DNA from: Crocodylus rhombifer
Lineage: Eukaryota; Chordata; Crocodylia; Crocodylidae
DNA: 64,000 nt
Direction: 5' to 3'
NCBI GenBank assembly: GCA_038503035.1
Contig: JAVSML010019206.1
Span: 28,930-92,929 of the forward strand
Shown: positions 59,466 to 64,000 of the stretch, piece by piece
Layout: each line of letters opens with the position of its first letter
Position numbering within the stretch: the first letter of the stretch is position 1
Made by a program: the position numbers and the translations under genes
The notes under the pieces: generated by a model
The model's database searches: none
What the model was told of the DNA's origin: nothing
What the model saw: only the letters and a program-made list of their open reading frames with translations

Positions 59466-61138
59466 CTACAGTCTGCGCTTTGAGGGGGACTGCTGAACTT
59501 GCATCCCTTCAACTGTGGTGGTTATCAATCTAGTGAGACAGGGAGTAAGGCAAGGAATAAAAATCAAACCAGTCAGAGCACACAAAAATACAAACCCTAC
59601 TTTCTTCCACCAGGGTCCTCCAAGTAGATTAGACCACCAGTCTTTATCCCATGTGTTTTCCCACGTTTGTATTGGTACATGGGCTATTTTCCTAATGTCT
59701 TTGGCAATCTCTAAGACTGCTTTTCCGTTATCATCTATTTGGAGACAACAATTAGAAAGGTTGAACTTTCCGCAGACTCCGCCATCCTCTGCGAGTAAAT
59801 AGTCTAAGGCCATTCGATTTTGGTATATGGCTTTTCTTATTTGAGAACTCTGTCGGGCCAGTAACTCGAGAGCAGTGGCAGTTTGGTTAGTAATTATTTC
59901 CAAGACTGCCTGCAACCTGATGATTCTATTTAGCATGTATATTGGTGTCCGGTATCCCCAACTCCCATCATTAGCCCATGTAGCTGGTCCATAATACTCA
60001 ATAATCCTTTGAGGGGCCACTCATCCTCCTTCCAGTTTTGGGAGCCACCCCGTGTCAAACTTACATCAATACTTCTCTTGGTCCTTTTCCAATCATCATA
60101 CAAAGAGACTCCCAACTTATTTCCAACCTCAGATGGTAGCAAAAAGAAAGCTGGTACAATTACCCCAATATAGCAGGTTCCTGTCCACCTTTGTGGCAGT
60201 ACCGTATAGGCTTGCCTTCCGCAAATCCAATAATGTCCTTTTAAGGCCCTGTTCTCCCCTCCCAAGGCCAGGGGGTCACGGTTCCACCAGAAAAGAGGGG
60301 GATAGTATTTGTTGTCCCTATGGCCTAAAGGGCCGGTGTAATGGTCACTCGGTTTAAGCTGACATCTCCATATGCCATCTTTATCCCTATACTCGCACTC
60401 GGTTATTTCATTTGTGTCATTTGAGGCACTCCAATATCTATTAAACCATGCCATCGTGCCATTTGGGTGTGCCCATTGCCAATTATAGAAGTAAGGTATG
60501 AATCGTTCACTTCGGGTCTCATAATATGCCTGACATTTTGTAATGTTAGGATTGAAACGTGATCCTCTTGCCCTTCTGACCTTTTTGAAGCAGGTGTCTT
60601 CATCATACGGGGATGATTATGGAGTGGATGGGTTACATTTCATCCACGTGGAGTTTGGGAGCTTAACAGCACTAGAATTCCATTGACCTGCATACTTGCT
60701 GCAATTAAGGGCATAACAGGTAGTGCATGTTCGGACCCATTTCAATGTCCATGTACACTGGCTATGTCCCAAACTCCTCCCTGTACCATTATTGCTAATA
60801 CAGTACTCTCCTAATGCCACTTGGGAAAGATCCCAGCTGCGGTTCTCATCCCATTCTTGACCAGTACTCTTAACATCCGCCTTATCACTTACCAACCATT
60901 TTGGGGCCAAAGGAAAAGCCCTCCAAGGCCACTGTTCTCCGGCCTCTCGGAGTCCCCCACAGGCCCAGCAGTTGGTGAGATTGAAGATACCTGCAATTCT
61001 TTCCATCATGTCAACATACAAATTTGTCCCTGGGGGAGCAATTGGGGGAAGCGGGGATATAGGCTGGCGGCTAGGGCTGCTCAATCCTGCTTCTCTTACT
61101 ACATAGATAACAACAAGGCATATTAAGATTCCCACCAT
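59466..61138 (-). pseudogene. env: ERV env, broken: surface and transmembrane subunits
   Basis: ATG at 61138 starts a hydrophobic signal-like segment (MVGILICLVVIYVV). The surface part has many N-glycosylation sites and a CWACGG motif. An in-frame TAA at 60617-60619 interrupts it, and the same frame continues to 59930. That part has a WICGRQAYTVLP region with a nearby CYIG, and an RTKR furin-type site at 60085-60074. A one-base-type frameshift in roughly 59932-60020 shifts the transmembrane subunit into another frame. That subunit has a heptad-like region, an immunosuppressive-like segment starting [10 protein letters not shown], a CX7CC cysteine motif (about 59774-59745), a membrane span (about residues 141-160 of the last segment) and a short basic tail ending at 59466. 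Gammaretroviruses usually have CX6CC, so the spacing is odd. No intact product is possible. Confidence 0.88.
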
Positions 61139-61233
61139 ATTCTCCCTTTCTTGAGATCAAATACAGCCTAAACTTTTTCTTTTTACTTTCTTGTCTAATT
61201 TTCTGAACTTTGATTAAGCCGTCTCAGGCGCAC

Positions 61234-64000
61234 TTAGAGATCACCAGTAGGTTCACAGCTCCACTTGCTGGCTTCTTGTTCCGAGGACGACTCAGCTTCC
61301 GGAGTGAGTTCGTCCTGGGAGTTGGTGTCCTCTGACGCTCGTGGATGTCGTTTCACACGGGTATGGTGTATCCAACGGTCATGGCCAGCAATCTTTACAG
61401 CGGTGTGGGTTGTTAGAAGTACCTGGAAAGGGCCACTCCACCTCTCAGTCAAAGGTTCCTTTTTCCACCGCTGCACCAAGACCCAGTCTCCCAGGCAGAA
61501 GTCATGTACCGGTACGTCTAAAGGCAGATGCTGAAAGGAGGCTGCATACCTGTGAAGAGAAGACAAGACAGACTGCAAAGCAGTAACGTACATATGAAGC
61601 TCACTATTACCTAATTCAAAAGTTACATTTTCTCGCATCCCAGGGGGTAAGACTCGAGGGGGCTTGCCAAACATAATTTCATATGGGGTTAATTTAATGC
61701 CCCATCGGGGAGTGTTTCAAATGCAAGTAAGAGCTAGCGGCAATGCTTGAGGCCACTTAAGGCGTGCTTCAATACAGATTTTGGTGAGTAGAGTCTTTAA
61801 GGTCCTATTCATGCGTTCCACTTGTCCTGAACTCTGTGGTCTCCATGGTGTGTGTAGTTTCCAAGTGATCTTGAGAGCTTGTGCGACTTCTTGAACTACC
61901 TTTCCCACAAAGTGTTGTCCTTGATCCGACTCGATGGATTCAGGGAGAGAATACCGGGGAATGATCTCCTGCTACAAATACTTCACTACTGTAGCCGCAG
62001 TGGGCCATGCCTCGACCCAACCAGAGAGCTGGTCTACCATGACAAGTAAAAACCCATGATGTCCGGACCGTGGGAGCTCAGCAAAATCAATCTGCCATGC
62101 TTGTCCAGGGTACACTGCCCAGGGTCTACCTCCCATTGGCACAGGGGGTTTCCTTCGAGGGTTTACTTTCTGGCATGTGATGCACCTGGTAGCAATACGC
62201 TGAGCTTCTACATATAGCCCTGGGGCTATTGCTTGGCGGATCACTAGATCACCCATAGCCAAGCCTCCCATATGGGTTCTTGCATGAAGCTGATGCAGCA
62301 CTTCCCGAAGCAATGGCCTGGGTATCATGACTTTCCCTCCCGGTACTATCCACCACCCCTGGGAGTTCTTTTCTGCACAAGCCTTCTGTGCAAATTTATC
62401 TTTTTCAGGGGAATACTGCGGGACTAAATCCTGGACGTATGGCCATATGGCATGGGACAAGGCCTGCCTGGATACTTCCTCTGCTTCTCCACCAATAAAT
62501 GCAGCTTCCTTTGCTGCCGCATCAGCCTTTGCATTTCCAAGCTTATGCTTTTCCTCAGCAGCCTTCCCATGGGCCCGCACATGAATGACTGCTACCTCTT
62601 TAGGCTGGTGGAGTGCCTCTAGTAGCTTGATAATCTGAGGGCCGTTAGCAATTTTATTCCCAGAAGCCGTAATGAAACCCCTTTCTTTCCACAAAAGTCC
62701 GTGTGCATGGACCGTAGAAAAAGCATAGTGAGAATCAGTGTATACATTAACCCACTGGCCTGTCCCCAGCTGTAATGCTCGGGTGAGCGCAGTGAGTTCC
62801 GCGGCCTGTGCCGACCATGAGCTCGGCAATGACTCCTTCCATACTACCTTATCCGAGGTTACCACTGCACATCCTGTTCGTCTTTTTCCATCAATGACAG
62901 AGCTGGAGCCATCTACGAAGTATTCAGCATCTGGGTCTTCAGCTGGGTCCTCAGCAAGATCAGGCCGCGCCTGTGTGGTTTGATTCGGGACCTCAAGGCA
63001 GTCATGCGTCGGTTTCCCTGGTTCCGGCAGCAAGGTTGCAGGGTTCAAGGCTGTAGTATGTTTGAAAGTAAGTCCTGGATTAGAGAGCAAAAATATTTCA
63101 TACCGTGATTGTCTGGAGGGGTTGAGAAACTTTCCTCCCTCAGTCCCTAGAATCTGGGGAACTCCATGTGGGGTGTGTATTTCCATATCCACACCCATGA
63201 CTATCTTCTGGGCGTCTTCAACAACTACTGCTGTGGCTGCCACAGCCCGAAGACAGGCTGGCCACCCGAGTGCAACTGGATCTAGAACCTTTGAGTAATA
63301 TCCCACAGGTCTCCAGGTTGGGCCTGATGGCTGTGTCAGCACCCCTGATGCGACCCCTCAATTCTCATGTACATACAGTCGATATGGCTTTTTACTATTT
63401 GGGATGGCCAGGGCAGGGGGCTGGGTTAATGCTGCCTTAAGCAGATCAAAGGCATGCTGCATTTCTTTATTCCATTTACATTCAGTGAGACTTTCCTTAG
63501 TCAGTGAGTCATACAGTGGTCTAGCCTTTCCACCATAATCTGGTATCCATAGTCGACAGAACTCAGTTAGCCCTAGGAATGCCCGCAGCTCCTTGGGTGA
63601 CTTAGGTGAGGTTAGACCTTGAATTGCCTGTATGTGATCTGCACTCAGGGCTCTGACTCCTTTTGAGAGCTTATATCCCAAAAATGTAACTTGAGGCTGA
63701 CATATTTGGGCTTTCTCTCTAGAGACTTTATATCCTTTTTCCCCTAGGGTGTTTAGCAGTGACCTGGTAGCTTCCTTGCAGAGTTGCAAATTTCGGCTTG
63801 CAACTAGCAGGTCATCCACATACTGGAGGAGAGTCACTGTGGGGTGTGATCCCTTCCACTCCTCCAAGTCCTTCTGAAGGGCAAGTCTGAAAATATGGGG
63901 GGCTACTATGAATCCTTGTGGAAGAACTGTCCACATGAGTTGGGCTTTATGGAAAGTATCTGGATCCTCCCATTCAAAAGCAAACAATTTTTGACTCTCT
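61234..64000 (-). pseudogene. pol: ERV pol (partial): reverse transcriptase, RNase H, integrase
   Basis: Open to the window edge, so the RT N-terminus is missing. In order it shows the RT palm with LPQG and the YVDD catalytic box (about 63822-63811), the thumb and connection, and RNase H with acidic residues in VDGSSS, AAELTAL, YTDSHYAF and NAKADAAAK. Integrase follows, with an HX3HX29CX2C zinc finger (about 62286-62173), catalytic Asp in WQIDF, Asp in ESDQGQ and Glu in SSGQVERMN, then a WSGPF (GPY/F-type) module. All segments share one reading frame. It is broken by in-frame stops at 63358-63360 (TGA, between RT and RNase H), 61972-61974 (TAG, inside the integrase core) and 61717-61719 (TGA, after the core). 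No frameshift was found. The frame ends at 61234, 95 nt before the env ATG, so pol and env do not overlap here. Confidence 0.92.

Larger units (their letters stand above)
58789..64000 (-). mobile_element. 3' half of a class I (gammaretrovirus-like) endogenous retrovirus
   Basis: In minus-strand order the window shows pol (entering from beyond 64000), env, a polypurine tract and a 3' LTR. Gag, the primer-binding site, the 5' LTR and one flanking target duplication are outside the window. The RT-RNase H-integrase order, the RNase H domain, the GPF-type integrase C-terminus and the immunosuppressive-type env transmembrane subunit place it with class I, gammaretrovirus-like elements. It is an old copy in a genome and is broken: three in-frame stops in pol, one in-frame stop and one frameshift in env. 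The few lesions suggest a fairly recent insertion compared with the CR1 and hAT relics nearby. Confidence 0.9.

Noticed and set aside
59466..61138. A captured, syncytin-like env gene
   Set aside because: A stop codon in the surface part and a frameshift before the transmembrane part prevent an intact product.
1..64000. CRISPR arrays, operons, riboswitches, tRNA genes or prokaryotic systems
   Set aside because: No regularly spaced direct repeats, no prokaryotic coding density, and no tRNA-like fold was recognised; the window is vertebrate DNA.

Overview
The window looks like vertebrate nuclear DNA, most likely from a crocodilian. That is inferred from the CR1 LINE copies, their (CTATGAAA)n-type 3' ends, a Penelope-like fragment, a MIR-like SINE and many non-autonomous hAT elements. 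A turtle cannot be excluded. Nothing bacterial is present. The only host gene seen is DAPK1 (death-associated protein kinase 1) on the minus strand. Its first coding exon (27522-27583 coding) lies in a CpG island at about 27.4-28.3 kb. Positions 1-27521 are therefore read as a DAPK1 intron, and 28.4-64 kb as upstream intergenic DNA.

Intron side (1-27.5 kb): AT-rich unique DNA carrying GC-rich palindromic (foldback) hAT elements at about 5.7-6.4, 10.1-11.0, 15.2-16.2 and 18.3-19.4 kb. It also holds smaller hAT elements, a CR1 tail, and a 1155-bp solo LTR (8570-9724) with a perfect 5-bp target duplication.

Upstream side: 29.9-32.0 kb is a nested stack. An old CR1 tail was split by a foldback hAT (30031-31927), and one arm of that hAT was later invaded by a 5'-truncated CR1 fused to about 185 bp of 28S rRNA in inverted orientation. 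Further out lie a Penelope-like endonuclease fragment (32.4-33.6 kb), CR1 copies at 36.4 kb and 47.0-48.9 kb (the latter with most of the reverse transcriptase), and a second solo LTR (52300-53613). A group of inverted-repeat elements here begins GG(G/C), and six members have exact 3-bp target duplications. A hAT with a perfect 8-bp duplication contains one of them (55.1-55.9 kb).

Right edge (58.8-64 kb): the 3' half of a class I (gammaretrovirus-like) endogenous retrovirus on the minus strand. Its order is pol (partial), env, polypurine tract, 3' LTR. Pol keeps one frame with three in-frame stops. Env has one in-frame stop and one frameshift. Gag, the primer-binding site and the 5' LTR lie beyond 64000.

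The most unusual objects are the CR1-28S chimera, the 3-bp-duplication transposon group and the foldback hAT elements. All coordinates come from reading by eye; element ends without a target duplication are approximate.
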